A DNA stretch of 64,000 bases from Anaerocolumna sedimenticola (lineage in GTDB: Bacteria > Bacillota > Clostridia > Lachnospirales > Lachnospiraceae): positions 3,179,501 to 3,243,500 of the forward strand of contig NZ_CP048000.1 of assembly GCF_009931695.1 (NCBI RefSeq), given 5' to 3'. This document shows, one piece after another, positions 48,083-57,365 of this stretch. Below the pieces are notes generated by a model, which was given only the letters and a program-made list of their open reading frames with translations, searched no databases and was not told the origin of the DNA. A program made the position numbers and the translations under genes. Within the stretch, counting starts at the first letter, position 1. Every line of letters starts with the position of its first letter.

Positions 48083-49132
48083 TTAAAAGTTAGTAGATTC
48101 TCCATATCGGATTTTATTATGGATATAAGTAACTTCCAAAGGAAATTCAGGGTTTGAGATTCTGTATAAAAGTTGTTTTACCAGACGTTTTCCTAATTCT
48201 CTGGTCTGAACCTGAACCGTTGTAAGGTAATCAGCCTGATCAATATACTCAGTCGTACCGTCATACCCGGATACGGCAACATCTTCCGGAACTCTGTAAT
48301 TGTTGGCACTCAGATATTTAATTACAAAATGAGCCACATAATCGCTGGCACATATAAAAGCTTTGGGCATAGGTTTCAAATTAGATAAAAACTCATTAAT
48401 TTCTTCTGCATAAGTATAAATTCCAATACTGTGAACCAAACTATATTCTTTTTTAATTGGGATTTTGTAGTGATTCATGGCGGTCAAATACCCTTCATAA
48501 CGATCGTAATTTGTCTTAGCGTATCCAATATCTCCGATAAATCCAATCTCTGTTCTTCCTTTTTTTATAATTGCTTCCGTTATTTTACCGACACTGGATT
48601 TTCCCTCAAATAGAAACAAATCCCCGGATAGTATATCTTCCGGTATGGATGTAACCATATCTAAAAAAACTTTCTGGATTTTTAATTCATTTAGCATGTT
48701 CAGCAAGTCGTGGTCGTAAACATTTAAAACGATGATTCCCTGTAATGTTCCGTTTGTTAAAACGGATGGAAGACTATAACCGTCAGTAGTTTTGGACGGA
48801 AGGTAAGTGTACATCAGATTAATATTTGAGTTGACCAATTCTTTTGCAATTTGATGAATAATATTCATCCAAAACATAGAAGATTCAGGACGGGATACTA
48901 CGACAGATACTGTCATCTCAGTTTTTACGGGAGTGTTATCGTCAGATTTAATATCCATTATATTATGGGAAAGTTGCGGTTTCATCTTAAAATATCCCAG
49001 TTCCTGTGCTTTACTCAGGACTTGTTCTCTTAGGGAATCTGATACTCCTGGATAACTATTAAACACCTTCCAGACGGTAACTCTGGAAATGTTAAGAGCA
49101 TCAGCGATTTCCTGCATGGTTATTTTCTTCAT
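48083..49132 (-). CDS. LacI-family regulator
   Basis: A 349-residue repressor: KKITMQEIADALNISRVTVWKVFNSYPGVSDSLREQVLSKAQELGYF is the HTH plus hinge, followed by a periplasmic-binding-protein-like effector domain (VSVVVSRPESSMFWMNIIHQIAKEL to the end). AAAAGGAG precedes the ATG. A promoter is present at 49228-49256 on the minus strand. The divergent neighbours are GH130 and GH3 genes with a GH38 remnant, so a mannoside or related oligosaccharide is the likely inducer. Confidence 0.92.
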   Translation of the reverse strand: MKKITMQEIADALNISRVTVWKVFNSYPGVSDSLREQVLSKAQELGYFKMKPQLSHNIMDIKSDDNTPVKTEMTVSVVVSRPESSMFWMNIIHQIAKELVNSNINLMYTYLPSKTTDGYSLPSVLTNGTLQGIIVLNVYDHDLLNMLNELKIQKVFLDMVTSIPEDILSGDLFLFEGKSSVGKITEAIIKKGRTEIGFIGDIGYAKTNYDRYEGYLTAMNHYKIPIKKEYSLVHSIGIYTYAEEINEFLSNLKPMPKAFICASDYVAHFVIKYLSANNYRVPEDVAVSGYDGTTEYIDQADYLTTVQVQTRELGKRLVKQLLYRISNPEFPLEVTYIHNKIRYGESTNF

Positions 49133-49227
49133 AAAGTACTCCTTTTATATTCTTAACATTTTGCGGAATGTCTGCCTGCGGCAGCTGCAAATGACGTATG
49201 AACGAATGTATCTTGTATTTCATGCTT

Positions 49228-49256
49228 ATTATAGCATAGCAAATATAAAATCACAA
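49228..49256 (-). promoter_or_regulatory. Promoter of the lacI gene
   Basis: Minus-strand TTGTGA (49251-49256) and TATAAT (49228-49233), 17 bases apart. TTAAC-ACTAAA-GTTAA (49274-49289) just upstream is a candidate operator. Confidence 0.6.
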
Positions 49257-49489
49257 TAAATGTCTATTCTTTTTTAACACTAAAGTTAACAAAAGATAAA
49301 ATTGGTTATCCTGATTATGATAAAATATGATAAACAGAATTTAAATACATAAATTTAATGATTTTTTGTAATTGTATAATATTATTACAAATAGAATATT
49401 TGATACTTGATATATATAAATATAGTATAAAAATTATAAAAGCATGATAAATACGGTGTTAAAATACTTCATTAAAACTAAAATAAACA

Positions 49490-49576
49490 TTGCAACATAT
49501 TTTGAAACATGTTAATATAATTTTAATCAAATGATAAGTAATGTATACGATGGAGGTTAACAAAATGAAAAGTTAA
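49490..49576 (+). promoter_or_regulatory. Promoter and orphan translation start of a lost gene
   Basis: TTGCAA (49490-49495) and TAATAT (49513-49518) are 17 bases apart, overlapped by the inverted repeat AACAT...ATGTT (49494-49513). GGAGG (49552-49556) stands 8 bases before ATG-AAA-AGT-TAA (49565-49576). A good ribosome site in front of a three-codon frame suggests that the body of a gene, perhaps a sugar-binding lipoprotein, was deleted. Confidence 0.5.
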
Positions 49577-49871
49577 AATGCCAATTGGAATATTTAAGAT
49601 TATCAGTGATGTTCATAACTTATTACGGATGGCTTTCTAAAACGTCGTTATGAAGTGCAATTACAAATGGACGTTTTGAATAATAAATAAAAGAAAATAA
49701 AGAGCCGTCAGCTTCAGGCAGGAGACCTGGTTACTTCAGGTTAGTGTACCGCTTATGGCGGCGGAATGAGAAGTTTTGGTAGAAAGGTAAATATAATAAA
49801 AGAAAGGAAAGGGCTGTTGCAATTAGTAAATTGACTATTTTGCAACAGCACCTTATGTAAGGGTGAAAATT
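49577..49871. other. Non-coding stretch before the GH130 gene
   Basis: No gene is supported. It contains two hairpins: AAAACGTC/GACGTTTT (49639-49677) and GCTGTTGCAA/TTGCAACAGC (about 49812-49850). The second sits just ahead of the GH130 ribosome site. These may be scars of deleted DNA or leader structures. Confidence 0.45.
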
Positions 49872-50861
49872 ATGAGTAAAATTATTGGGAGTTCATTACC
49901 AAATATTCCGTGGGTAGATAAGCCGGAAAATTATAAAATGCCAATATGGCGTTATCCACAGAATCCGATTATCGGCAGGGATGCAATCGAGTGTTCCAAC
50001 AGTGTTTTTAACAGCGCAGTTGTTCCGTTTAAAGACGGATATGCAGGTGTATTCCGTTGTGACAGCAAATCCGTCAGTATGGATTTATTTCCCGGATTCA
50101 GTAAAGATGGTATCCATTGGGAAATCAATGAAAAACCAGTTACATTTTTAGGAGAAGATAAAGAAATATTAAAAAGGGAATACCGATATGATCCCAGAGT
50201 CTGCTTTGTGGAAGACAGATATTATATAACCTGGTGTAATGGATATCATGGTCCAACCATCGGTGTGGGATATACCTTTGATTTTAAAACTTTTTACCAG
50301 TTAGAAAATGCTTTCCTGCCATATAACCGCAACGGTGTTTTATTTCCGCGTAAAATAAACGGCTATTATGGTCTTTTAAGCCGTCCCAGTGATACAGGCC
50401 ATACTCCTTTCGGAGATATTTTTTACAGCCGGAGTAAGGATCTGGAGTATTGGGGACATCATCGTCATGTTATGGCACCAATTAGAGAGGATGCATCCGC
50501 ATGGCAGTCAACAAAAGTCGGCCCGGGTCCAATACCGATAGAGACAGAAGAGGGCTGGCTGTTAATTTATCATGGTGTTATTAATACCTGTAATGGTTTT
50601 GTATACCGTGTCGGTTGTGCATTATTGGATATTGATGAACCCTGGAAAGTTAAATGCCGTTCTAAATATTATGTCCTTGCTCCCTATGAATATTATGAGT
50701 GTGTAGGTGATGTACCTAATGTTGTATTCCCCTGCGCAGCATTAACGGATGCCGATACCGGCCGTATTGCCCTGTATTACGGATGTGCGGATACGGTAAC
50801 AGGATTAGCTTTTACAACGGTAAATGATTTGATGGATTATATGAAAAAATATCCATTATAA
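49872..50861 (+). CDS. Glycoside phosphorylase, GH130
   Basis: A 329-residue GH130 protein with the five-bladed propeller pattern. [20 protein letters not shown] has the catalytic Asp of the family, and [20 protein letters not shown] a conserved inner-blade block. Family members phosphorolyse beta-mannosides such as mannobiose, mannosyl-GlcNAc or Man-Glc, giving mannose 1-phosphate. The exact acceptor cannot be told. The ATG at 49872 follows AAGGGTG by 5 bases. The neighbouring GH38 remnant points to N-glycan or mannan use. Confidence 0.92.
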   Translation: MSKIIGSSLPNIPWVDKPENYKMPIWRYPQNPIIGRDAIECSNSVFNSAVVPFKDGYAGVFRCDSKSVSMDLFPGFSKDGIHWEINEKPVTFLGEDKEILKREYRYDPRVCFVEDRYYITWCNGYHGPTIGVGYTFDFKTFYQLENAFLPYNRNGVLFPRKINGYYGLLSRPSDTGHTPFGDIFYSRSKDLEYWGHHRHVMAPIREDASAWQSTKVGPGPIPIETEEGWLLIYHGVINTCNGFVYRVGCALLDIDEPWKVKCRSKYYVLAPYEYYECVGDVPNVVFPCAALTDADTGRIALYYGCADTVTGLAFTTVNDLMDYMKKYPL

Positions 50862-50873
50862 GGTTTATGTTAA

Positions 50874-51029
50874 CGAACATTAAGCGGGTCTGTTTTAGAA
50901 ACACCTTTCTATCAGATAACTGTTAATGAAAATGGTATGTTTACTTCCATCTTTGATAAGGAAAATGCCAGGGAAGTATTAAAGAAAGGTCAATCCGGTA
51001 ATTTATTCCGTAAATTTAAAACCATATGA
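50874..51029 (+). pseudogene. Remnant of a GH38 alpha-mannosidase gene
   Basis: A 51-codon open stretch between GH130 and GH3 reads GSVLETPFYQITVNENG, then MFTSIFDKENAREVLKKGQ and SGNLFRKFK. The ENxFYxVTVxENGxxxSIxDKExxREVL pattern belongs to the C-terminal beta region of GH38 alpha-mannosidases, which are 800-1,000 residues long. There is no start codon, no ribosome site and no catalytic domain, so this is an internal fragment left after deletion of most of the gene. Such a gene would fit the mannoside theme of the locus. Confidence 0.7.
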
Positions 51030-51179
51030 AATTAAATCATACAGGGTAATCTTAAACAGATAGTAAAACCATTATATTGTGGTTTTAATAAATAAGTATT
51101 AACCCGGAACGTTTCAATCAGAACGGGGTTGCTATGGCTTTTGTCGGGCGAATCAATAAAGAAATGGAGGTCATAACAT

Positions 51180-53534
51180 ATGACTGATCTATACCAGGAT
51201 AATAAATTCTCTGCCAGACAGCGTGCAGAGAATTTATTATCACTTATGACTGTGAAAGAAAAGGTAGGACAGTTAAATCAGCGTTTATATGGTTTTTCCA
51301 TCTATGAGCGGAATGGTAATGAAATCGAACTGACCGAGGAATTTAAAAATGAGGTAGCAAAATTCGACGGAATAGGCGTCCTATACGGGCTTTACCGTGC
51401 GGATCCCTGGTCAGGGAAAGATTTTGAATCTGGTCTTACAGGTGAGCTTGCACCAAAAGCCTATAATATGATACAACGTTATGTTATAGAACATTCCAGG
51501 CTGGGAATTCCCATGCTGTTAAGTTCTGAATGTCCTCATGGACACCAGGCACTTAATGGCTACCTTTTACCGGTTAACTTAAGTGCAGGCGCAACTTTTC
51601 ATCCGGAACTGTTAAAAAGTGCCTATCAGGTATGCGGAAAGCAGTTAAAAGACATGGGCGTTCATTTAGCCTTGATATCGGTACTTGATCTGTTAAGAGA
51701 TCCCAGGTGGGGCAGAAGTGAAGAATGTTACAGTGAAGATCCCTATCTTTCATCGGAGCTTGCCAAAGCAGCCGTTACAGGGATACAGGTTAATGACATT
51801 GTGGCTGTAGCCAAACATTTTTGTGCCCAAGGGGAGGGGACAGGCGGAATTAATGCCAGTGCTGCCCGCATTGGTGAAAGAGAGTTAAGGGAAATTCATC
51901 TTCCTGCTGCAAAAGCCTGTGCAAAAGCCGGAGTAAAAGGGATTATGGCTGCTTATAATGAGATTGACGGAATCCCCTGCCATGGAAATAAAAAGTTATT
52001 AACGGAAATTCTTCGTGATGAAATGCAGTTTAAAGGTGTGATTATGGCTGATGGAGTTGCAATCGACCGGTTAGATATAATGACCGGAGACAACGTGGCA
52101 TCCGGTGCTCTTGCACTGAAAGCAGGTGTGGATATCAGCTTATGGGATACCGGATTTTCCAAACTGGAGGAGGCCCTTAACCGAGGTTTCATTATGGAAG
52201 AAGATATTGATCAGGCAGTTCTTCGTGTCCTCACTCTGAAATTTGAGCTGGGACTGTTTGATCATCCTTACATCGAAGAAAGGGATTCCAGGACAGATTA
52301 TACCTATGAGAAATACCCGGAGGCACTTAAGCTTGCAAGAGAATCGGTTGTATTGCTTAAAAATACTAACCATACACTGCCCCTTAACATTAATAACCTC
52401 CGCTCTATTGCAGTAATTGGACCCAATGCGGATGAAATATATCATCAATTAGGGGATTATACACCACCAATTAATCATAATGACGGGGTTACGGTTTTAC
52501 AAGGGATTAAGGATTATATCCAAAAAAATAATTGCTCTGTGGAGATTAAATTTCATAAAGGCTGCGGTTTATTTGAGGGGACGGAAGAGAGTATCAGGGA
52601 AGCAGCCAAACTTGCCGAAACCAGTGATTGTACAATCCTGGTCCTGGGCGGTTCTTCCAGCCGTTTTGGCGGAGCACATTTTGACAGTAATGGTGCTGCG
52701 AAGATCAGTAATATCAGTGATATGGACTGTGGCGAGGGTGTAGACAGTGCCGACTTAAGACTTCCGGGTTTACAAAATAAATTAGCAGAGGCAGTTTTCA
52801 AAGCAGGCCGTTCTGTTGTAACTGTTTTAATCCAGGGGCGGCCTTATTCCATTACAGAGGTTGCCGAAAATTCCGATTCCATTCTATGTGCCTTTTACCC
52901 CGGAGTGAAAGGCGGACAGGCCATTACAGAAATTCTATTTGGTAAGATCGCTCCGTCCGGGCATCTTCCGGTTTCCATTCCTAGACATGGGGGGCAAATA
53001 CCGGTATATTACAATTATAAAAATTCTTATGCCGGTATGAAATATTATGATATAGATAATACTCCGTTATATTCTTTTGGATATGGACTAAGTTATACGG
53101 AATTTATTTATAAGAATATTACTCTGGAATGTATTCCGTTTAAGGAAGAAGCCAAACACCTAAAGAAGAATTTTTATGCAAGCGATATTGCAAGAGACAA
53201 CTCATACAGGATTTCATCATATGAACTGCATTCAGGTGAAATCAGGGTAAATTTTGAGATCTCCAATCTTGGCAATTATGATGGCTTTTCTGTGCCCCAG
53301 CTTTATATTAGGGATTTACAAGCAAGTACCATACGCAGGGTAAAAGAATTAAAAGCGTTTGATAAAGTGTGGATTCCAAAAGGAGAAACCAGATCCTCTA
53401 CATTATATTTAAATGAAGAAAAACTATCCCTATGGAATGATAAAATGCAGTTTGTAACGGAACCGGGAGAATTCAGGCTGCTTCTTACAGACGGCTGCAA
53501 AGATATATGGGAGGGTAATTTATTTCTGGAATAG
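51180..53534 (+). CDS. Glycoside hydrolase family 3
   Basis: A 784-residue GH3 enzyme. The N-terminal TIM-barrel carries GVHLALISVLDLLRDPRWGRSEECYSEDP, VAVAKHFCAQGEGTGGINAS and VIMADGVAIDRL, whose Asp (residue 291) is the nucleophile. The (alpha/beta)6 sandwich (about 385-600) and a C-terminal fibronectin-III-like domain (about 690-784) follow. No signal peptide: it is cytosolic. Substrate may be a beta-glucoside, beta-xyloside or beta-mannoside. GGAGG lies 8 bases before the ATG. A strong terminator closes the locus. Confidence 0.94.
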   Translation: MTDLYQDNKFSARQRAENLLSLMTVKEKVGQLNQRLYGFSIYERNGNEIELTEEFKNEVAKFDGIGVLYGLYRADPWSGKDFESGLTGELAPKAYNMIQRYVIEHSRLGIPMLLSSECPHGHQALNGYLLPVNLSAGATFHPELLKSAYQVCGKQLKDMGVHLALISVLDLLRDPRWGRSEECYSEDPYLSSELAKAAVTGIQVNDIVAVAKHFCAQGEGTGGINASAARIGERELREIHLPAAKACAKAGVKGIMAAYNEIDGIPCHGNKKLLTEILRDEMQFKGVIMADGVAIDRLDIMTGDNVASGALALKAGVDISLWDTGFSKLEEALNRGFIMEEDIDQAVLRVLTLKFELGLFDHPYIEERDSRTDYTYEKYPEALKLARESVVLLKNTNHTLPLNINNLRSIAVIGPNADEIYHQLGDYTPPINHNDGVTVLQGIKDYIQKNNCSVEIKFHKGCGLFEGTEESIREAAKLAETSDCTILVLGGSSSRFGGAHFDSNGAAKISNISDMDCGEGVDSADLRLPGLQNKLAEAVFKAGRSVVTVLIQGRPYSITEVAENSDSILCAFYPGVKGGQAITEILFGKIAPSGHLPVSIPRHGGQIPVYYNYKNSYAGMKYYDIDNTPLYSFGYGLSYTEFIYKNITLECIPFKEEAKHLKKNFYASDIARDNSYRISSYELHSGEIRVNFEISNLGNYDGFSVPQLYIRDLQASTIRRVKELKAFDKVWIPKGETRSSTLYLNEEKLSLWNDKMQFVTEPGEFRLLLTDGCKDIWEGNLFLE

Positions 53535-53579
53535 TTGATTCTAAAATAATAAAATAAAAGGCATATTTTTATAGAAAGC

Positions 53580-53613
53580 CTGTCCATCTGTAAAATTCGA
53601 TGGACAGTTTTTT
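53580..53613 (+). terminator. Terminator after the GH3 gene
   Basis: CTGTCCATC (53580-53588) and GATGGACAG (53599-53607) form a perfect 9-bp stem followed by six T. Confidence 0.92.
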
Positions 53614-53721
53614 ATTTCCGCGAAAGCAAAGTGAGAATTAGCAAGCTTGCTTACAATAATTCGAACGCGCACGCGAACCGAAGAAACTCGTAAAGCGTGT
53701 TTCTTACGATTTCCGCGAAAG
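53614..53721. repeat. Repeat cluster with interspersed hairpin copy 2
   Basis: ATTTCCGCGAAAG occurs at 53614-53626 and again at 53709-53721. Between them lie the palindrome AGCAAGCTTGCT (53640-53651) and the 20-mer also found at 6721-6740 (here 53668-53687) with its GTTTCTT arm. No gene is seen in 53722-53880. Confidence 0.65.
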
Positions 53722-53880
53722 TATTCTTTCCTAGTCAAAATCAGAATATAAATAAAATATTTGTTAGAAAAAATATATTATAATGGCATATGGCTATAAT
53801 AATGAAATAAGCAGATGTAATAACGGATATTTATAAATATAATAATTTTAAAATTTTTACTAAAAAATATTTTTAAGGTA

Positions 53881-53923
53881 TTGACATTAATATAAAGTTA
53901 GTGTACTATATAACTAGTTCACT
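53881..53923 (+). promoter_or_regulatory. Promoter and operator of the gntR-ABC operon
   Basis: TTGACA (53881-53886) and TACTAT (53904-53909) are 17 bases apart. AGTGTACTA (53900-53908) and TAGTTCACT (53915-53923) form an 8 of 9 inverted repeat that covers the -10, a likely GntR (YtrA-type) autorepressor site. Confidence 0.75.
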
Positions 53924-54035
53924 GGTAAGCGAGTGCAATAAACATAAAATAAAATGGGAAATGGAAGAAAAGAGGAAAGCTTAATTGGTGACAAGGGTAA
54001 CACAGTCATATAAAAAGATAGAAAGGAGGACATGA

Positions 54036-54404
54036 ATGGAATTTGACAATAATATTCCAATCTATATACAGGTTATTAATGATATCAAAAAAGATATAAT
54101 AAACGGTGCCCTGGCTTTAGGTGAGAAACTTCCGTCGGGCAGGGATCTGGCTTACAAATATAAAATAAACCCCAACACCGCGAATCGTATCTATAAAGAA
54201 ATGGAAGCGGAAGAAATATGTTACACGAAAAGAGGACTGGGCACTTTTGTAACGGAGGATAAGGAGAAATTGAAAAATATAAGAGAAGAAATGGCAGGCT
54301 CCCTCCTGGATAGTTTTATTGAGGGGATGAAGCAGTTGGGTTTTACAAAAGAAGAGTTAATTCATTTATTAGAGCATAAATATGATTTAAATACAAAGCA
54401 ATAA
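54036..54404 (+). CDS. GntR-family regulator, YtrA subgroup
   Basis: A 122-residue protein: NIPIYIQVINDIKKDIINGALALGEKLPSGRDLAYKYKINPNTANRIYKEMEAEEICYTKRGLGTFV is the GntR winged HTH; only a short helical tail follows, as in the YtrA subgroup. These regulators control neighbouring ABC transporters, often in response to cell-wall-active compounds. GAAAGGAGG precedes the ATG. The ABC ATPase starts 60 bases downstream. Confidence 0.93.
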   Translation: MEFDNNIPIYIQVINDIKKDIINGALALGEKLPSGRDLAYKYKINPNTANRIYKEMEAEEICYTKRGLGTFVTEDKEKLKNIREEMAGSLLDSFIEGMKQLGFTKEELIHLLEHKYDLNTKQ

Positions 54405-54464
54405 GAAATCGGCAAACGACAACCGCCATAGCGGGTGCCAATAAAAAATAATAGGAGTGAGAAT

Positions 54465-55154
54465 ATGATATTACAATGTAATGATTTAGTAAAAAAATAT
54501 ATGAATAAAACTGCTGTAGACGGTATTAGTTTTGAAGCAGAAAAAGGTAAAATCTATGCGTTACTCGGGCCCAACGGCAGCGGTAAAACAACACTGATGA
54601 AAATGATTGCAGGGTTAGTGAAACCAACCAGCGGAACAATAACGTATAAGGGCAACCCTATCGGGGTGGAATCTAAGAAAAGAGTCGCTTATATGTCAAC
54701 GGAACCTTTCTTCTATAATTATATGTCTGTAGCAGATGTAGGTAAATATTATAAGGACTTTTTTGAGGATTTTGATGAAAAGCGTTATGAAGAATTAGTA
54801 GAAAGAATGGAATTAGGAATGAGGGATAAAGCCAAAACCTTATCCTCAGGTCTGGCAGCCAAACTTAAAATAGCAGCAACTTTGGCAAGAAAAGCGGAAC
54901 TCTATATGCTGGATGAACCTTTGAATGGAATTGATATTATAGCAAGGGAAAAAATTATCACTGCTGTATTAGAAGTTGCAAGAGAAGATTCAACCATATT
55001 GATATCCAGCCATTTGGTAGATGAACTGGAAAAAATCATAGATAATGCGGTATTCATTAAATCCGGTTCAATCGTATTAAATGGCGATGCAGAAAACCTG
55101 CGGGCTTCTCACGGTAAATCAATAGTTGAATTATACAAAGAAATTTATGCATAA
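54465..55154 (+). CDS. ABC transporter ATP-binding protein
   Basis: A 229-residue ATPase. Walker A LLGPNGSGKTTLMK, Walker B ELYMLDEPLNGID and switch His (ISSHLVDEL) are present. The signature is TLSSGLAAKLKIA, a degenerate form of LSGGQ, seen in YtrB/BcrA-like exporters. The start at 54465 has AGGAG 8 bases upstream. It would pair with the following permease as an efflux or envelope-maintenance pump under the GntR regulator. Confidence 0.93.
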   Translation: MILQCNDLVKKYMNKTAVDGISFEAEKGKIYALLGPNGSGKTTLMKMIAGLVKPTSGTITYKGNPIGVESKKRVAYMSTEPFFYNYMSVADVGKYYKDFFEDFDEKRYEELVERMELGMRDKAKTLSSGLAAKLKIAATLARKAELYMLDEPLNGIDIIAREKIITAVLEVAREDSTILISSHLVDELEKIIDNAVFIKSGSIVLNGDAENLRASHGKSIVELYKEIYA

Positions 55155-55169
55155 CAGGGGGATGGAAGA

Positions 55170-55925
55170 ATGTTAAAATTAATGAAATATGAATTTAGGA
55201 AACAGGCATTTTCAAAGCTTATTATTTTAGCCTTAGTTGGTTTATTAGAATTAGTATTCTTTTTTGGAGTAGTTACGGATAAAGAAAATGTAATTGCAAT
55301 GGCTATGTCATTGTTAGCAATGTTCACTTTCGGTGCACTGTTTTATCTGGCATTTGAATCCATTATTACTTATTCCAATGATTTAAAGCAGAAATGCAGT
55401 TATATGCTTTTCCTGACACCGAATACCAGTTATAGTATTGTGGGTGCAAAAGTTTTAACGGCAGGAATTCAGATCGTTTTGGCAGGTATCGCATTTTTTG
55501 CTATATTTGCTTTAGACGGTGGTGTATTAATAGCAAAATATCATGTATTGGCTGAGGCTAAGAAAGTGATTTTACAAGCCATAGATGAATTTTTAAAATT
55601 AAAAATAGATTTTTCCGATATTGTATCGGTGGTAGCCGTAGTACTAACAAGTTGGATTAGTACCATAACCATCGCTTTCTTCTCAATTACATTAAGTTCA
55701 ACATTTTTAGAAAATAAAAAGTTCAAAGGTGTAGTAAGTTTTATTATCTTTATTGCTTTAAATTATGCAACGACTAAAATTTCTCAGCTGCTCCTTGGCA
55801 ATATTGACAGCTATACCAATAATTTAAGTATCTATTTCATCTGGGAAAGTGTAATAGCACTAGTATTTATTGTTCTGACCTATATCGGAACCGCCTGGAT
55901 GCTGGATAAAAAAGTAAGTGTTTAA
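55170..55925 (+). CDS. ABC transporter permease
   Basis: A 251-residue membrane protein with about six hydrophobic segments (LIILALVGLLELVFFFGVV; MAMSLLAMFTFGALFYLAF; VLAGIAFFAIFAL; IVSVVAVVLTSWISTITIAFF; VVSFIIFIALNYATT; SVIALVFIVLTYIGTAW). No catalytic motif, as expected of an ABC-2-type permease. It starts 15 bases after the ATPase gene with a GGGGGATG ribosome region. Transported substrate unknown. Confidence 0.85.
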   Translation: MLKLMKYEFRKQAFSKLIILALVGLLELVFFFGVVTDKENVIAMAMSLLAMFTFGALFYLAFESIITYSNDLKQKCSYMLFLTPNTSYSIVGAKVLTAGIQIVLAGIAFFAIFALDGGVLIAKYHVLAEAKKVILQAIDEFLKLKIDFSDIVSVVAVVLTSWISTITIAFFSITLSSTFLENKKFKGVVSFIIFIALNYATTKISQLLLGNIDSYTNNLSIYFIWESVIALVFIVLTYIGTAWMLDKKVSV

Positions 55926-56042
55926 TCGTTGTTTAGTGGTTTCCACATAATTTAGACAAAATAATATAAAAATAGTAACCGGAATTTGGTAACAACCGGA
56001 TAAAAGCATACTATTATATAATAGGAATATGAATAAAAAACA

Positions 56043-56090
56043 GGGTAAGTCAGCCGTAATTCAAATGAGATGGTAATGATTTACCCTTTT
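56043..56090 (+). terminator. Terminator or attenuator before the sigma-like gene
   Basis: GGGTAAGTCA (56043-56052) pairs with TGATTTACCC (56077-56086) with one G-U pair, then TTTT. A possible promoter (TTGGTA, 17 bases, TACTAT) lies just upstream at about 55988-56016, so the hairpin may sit in the leader of the next gene. Confidence 0.5.
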
Positions 56091-56125
56091 CCTGTATCAG
56101 GCATAATCAGAAAGGGGTTTTTTAT

Positions 56126-57169
56126 GTGGAAGAAGAGATATTTTTATGGAATAAATATATTGAAGATATAATGGATGTATATGCTGATACCGTTTACAAA
56201 TTCGCCTTTGTTCTTACCGGAAATAAAATGGATACCGCCGATGTATTTTCTCAGGTGTTTATTAAATATATAAAACAAATGCCAGTTTTCCATAATAAAG
56301 AACAGGAAAAATTATGGTTCATCCGGACCACCATGTATTGTATAAGAAATCTATGGCAGTTTAATTATAAGAAAAGCAGATCAGGAGAAAAAGAAGACTT
56401 TACCTGGGATTCAAAATTAGCAGAAAATATATCCGAAAAATCCTTATTTGAAGAATACCTTAAGTTAATCCCAAGGAAATATAACATAGTACTCCATTTA
56501 TATTATTATGAAAAGATGACAACCAGACAAATCGGCAAACTACTAAATAAAAAGGAGGATATAATACAATTGCAGCTTGAGCGTTTGAATCATCTGCTGA
56601 ATGAATATATGTCAAGAGAAAATGTGGATTTAGAAAAGAATTATCAATCCTTTCTTATAAAAATAAATGCAGATGAGAAAATAAAAAATAATATTAAAAA
56701 TATGATGATTCAGACATTCAGGAGTAAATATTCCTACCTTTCAAAAATTAAATATCGTGTTGGGATACTGCTTTGTTATCTGGTTTTTGTTCTGCTTTCC
56801 ATGTTGATTTTTAATATACAAAATGAACGGTATTTAAAGGATAAATCCGGTAAAGAGGTTGTTTTATTTCAGGAGAACAGTAATTATGCGGAAAATGGAA
56901 TTGAATATAAAGAAGGAGATATCGTTGATTTAAATATCGAAATACCCGGAAGTTATATTGGTAAAGAAATAGAATTAGTATATCATGATTATTATTCCGG
57001 TATAAGTACGGATGTTTTTAAAGGAACCGTACAAGAAACATTGGTTCAAACATTTATTGTGAAAGAAGACGGGAAAGCGGATTTTATTATTTTGGATTCA
57101 AATAAACAGAAAATTACCGAGCTGGTTCATATAGATTATATAATAAAACGTTCGAAAGAAAATAAATGA
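56126..57169 (+). CDS. ECF-type sigma factor fused to a membrane-anchored extracellular domain
   Basis: A 347-residue protein. Residues 15-80 resemble sigma region 2 (YADTVYKFAFVLTGNKMDTADVFSQVFIKYIK and KLWFIRTTMYCIRNLW) and 108-162 region 4 (LKLIPRKYNIVLHLYYYEKMTTRQIGKLLNKKEDIIQLQLERLNHLL). A linker leads to one membrane helix (212-231, VGILLCYLVFVLLSMLIFNIQ) and a 115-residue outer domain. The linker plus helix resembles anti-sigma proteins, so sigma and anti-sigma may be one chain. Starts with GTG, AAAGGGG upstream; an ATG two bases earlier is out of frame. No separate anti-sigma gene is adjacent. Confidence 0.7.
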   Translation: MEEEIFLWNKYIEDIMDVYADTVYKFAFVLTGNKMDTADVFSQVFIKYIKQMPVFHNKEQEKLWFIRTTMYCIRNLWQFNYKKSRSGEKEDFTWDSKLAENISEKSLFEEYLKLIPRKYNIVLHLYYYEKMTTRQIGKLLNKKEDIIQLQLERLNHLLNEYMSRENVDLEKNYQSFLIKINADEKIKNNIKNMMIQTFRSKYSYLSKIKYRVGILLCYLVFVLLSMLIFNIQNERYLKDKSGKEVVLFQENSNYAENGIEYKEGDIVDLNIEIPGSYIGKEIELVYHDYYSGISTDVFKGTVQETLVQTFIVKEDGKADFIILDSNKQKITELVHIDYIIKRSKENK

Positions 57170-57188
57170 TATTTTGTGTTGTTTATCC

Positions 57189-57217
57189 GGTTGGAGCCAG
57201 AGGCTCCAACCTTTTTT
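57189..57217 (+). terminator. Terminator after the sigma-like gene
   Basis: GGTTGGAGCC (57189-57198) and GGCTCCAACC (57202-57211) form a perfect 10-bp stem followed by six T. Confidence 0.95.
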
Positions 57218-57365
57218 CATCCAAGTTGTACGGACTTGTCCGCTTTGTCTTATTTAGAGTTGGAAATGTTAGTATTTATAAGGTATAATAGAAATAGATA
57301 TGATTAAATTGGTCCTTTTGGGAAAAAAATCATATATGAAACTAAAAATGAAAGGAAGTGTTTAA

